This document shows, in pieces, positions 21,683 to 21,963 of a stretch of 21,963 nt of DNA (its first letter is position 1; each line of letters opens with the position of its first letter). Both the position numbers and the translations under genes were made by a program. This stretch comes from JBEIJQ01 sp040380145 (GTDB lineage: Bacteria > Bacteroidota > Bacteroidia > Chitinophagales > Saprospiraceae). The notes under the pieces are model-generated. The model made no database searches. It was not told the origin of the DNA and saw nothing but the letters and a program-made list of their open reading frames with translations. The DNA is taken from NCBI GenBank assembly GCA_040380145.1, contig JBEIJQ010000035.1, forward strand, positions 1-21,963. The letters run 5' to 3'.

Positions 21683-21963
21683 TTTACTCGGATTTTTATT
21701 TTATTTAGTAAAAACTCTATCTTTAAATATTTCAAACAAAAAACCGATCTCAATATTATATTTTTCTATACAAAAATTTTTCGCTTCCTCTTTTTGACCG
21801 GATCGGAATTTTCGGGACAGAAGGGTTTGCCGGTTTGTGCGGCTTTTGGGGCCGGAATGAATTCCAGGAGATTTTTCTACCCAAAATTGTCATTGGGACA
21901 AATTTCTAATGGCGGCCATTAAAGATTCTCGGTTGTAAGAAATTGAAATACAGTCTATAAAGA
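21683..21963. other. Non-coding A/T-rich region to the right edge
   Basis: No reading frame with a recognisable protein is present. The part 21683-21780 is strongly A/T-rich and should hold the promoter of the minus-strand glucosaminidase gene, but no full TAnnTTTG element in a normal arrangement was found. Further right are small inverted repeats, TTGTC/GACAA around 21887-21901 and AATGG/CCATT at 21909-21921. These could be operators for a gene beyond the edge. No tRNA or other RNA gene was recognised. Confidence 0.5.

Noticed and set aside
1..21963. CRISPR arrays, tRNA or rRNA genes, insertion sequences, prophage
   Set aside because: No regularly spaced repeats, tRNA-like folds, transposase motifs or phage genes were recognised on reading both strands.

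Overview
The window is about 22 kb of GC-rich chromosomal DNA from a member of the Bacteroidota. Evidence for this: a type IX secretion system (T9SS) type C-terminal sorting domain, a lipoprotein with the TPR/PD40/CRD/OmpA layout of PorE, an outer-membrane receptor with CarboxypepD_reg, plug and OMP_b-brl_3-type barrel, DUF6438 and MbnP-like proteins, and TAnnTTTG -7 promoter elements without clear Shine-Dalgarno sites. The high GC content would fit a saprospire- or chitinophaga-like lineage, but the order cannot be fixed from this sequence. I see no rRNA, tRNA, CRISPR array, transposase or prophage gene.

Layout. 1-1487 (minus): a 2-oxoglutarate/Fe(II) oxygenase followed by a TauE/SafE permease that runs off the left edge. 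1592-4926 (plus): a small two-helix membrane protein, hemC, and an ABC-F ATPase that probably starts at TTG after an A/T-only leader. 5034-7547 (plus): a large outer-membrane receptor. 7593-8942 (minus): a DUF6438 lipoprotein and a PolB-like 3'-5' exonuclease. 9099-12161 (plus): a secreted Asp-box (BNR/sortilin-like) propeller protein. 12189-13070 (minus): a seven-repeat WD40 protein. 13223-17694 (minus): a six-gene cluster. 17964-18599 (plus): a transglutaminase-like protein with a GTG start. 18601-20610 (minus): the PorE-like lipoprotein. 20777-21682 (minus): a glucosaminidase with LysM repeats. 21683-21963: non-coding.

The most interesting region is the minus-strand cluster 17694 to 13223. 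It runs: ECF sigma factor, small one-helix membrane protein (candidate anti-sigma), membrane-anchored Spy/CpxP/CnrX-like protein, MbnP-like protein, MbnH/MauG-like di-heme protein, and a YHYH-domain protein carrying a T9SS sorting signal. It ends in a strong GC-rich hairpin with T-tracts on both sides. Two of the internal junctions are 4-base stop/start overlaps. MbnP/MbnH pairs are known elsewhere to make a kynurenine-dependent copper site. Joining such a pair to its own sigma factor, a candidate envelope sensor and a surface-exported histidine-cluster protein suggests an envelope metal-response module. The components are recognisable families; the combined function is my inference.

The rest looks like ordinary core and envelope functions: haem synthesis, ribosome-associated ABC-F, peptidoglycan hydrolysis and outer-membrane anchoring. 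Many long open frames on the opposite strands are shadows produced by the GC-rich third codon positions and were left out.
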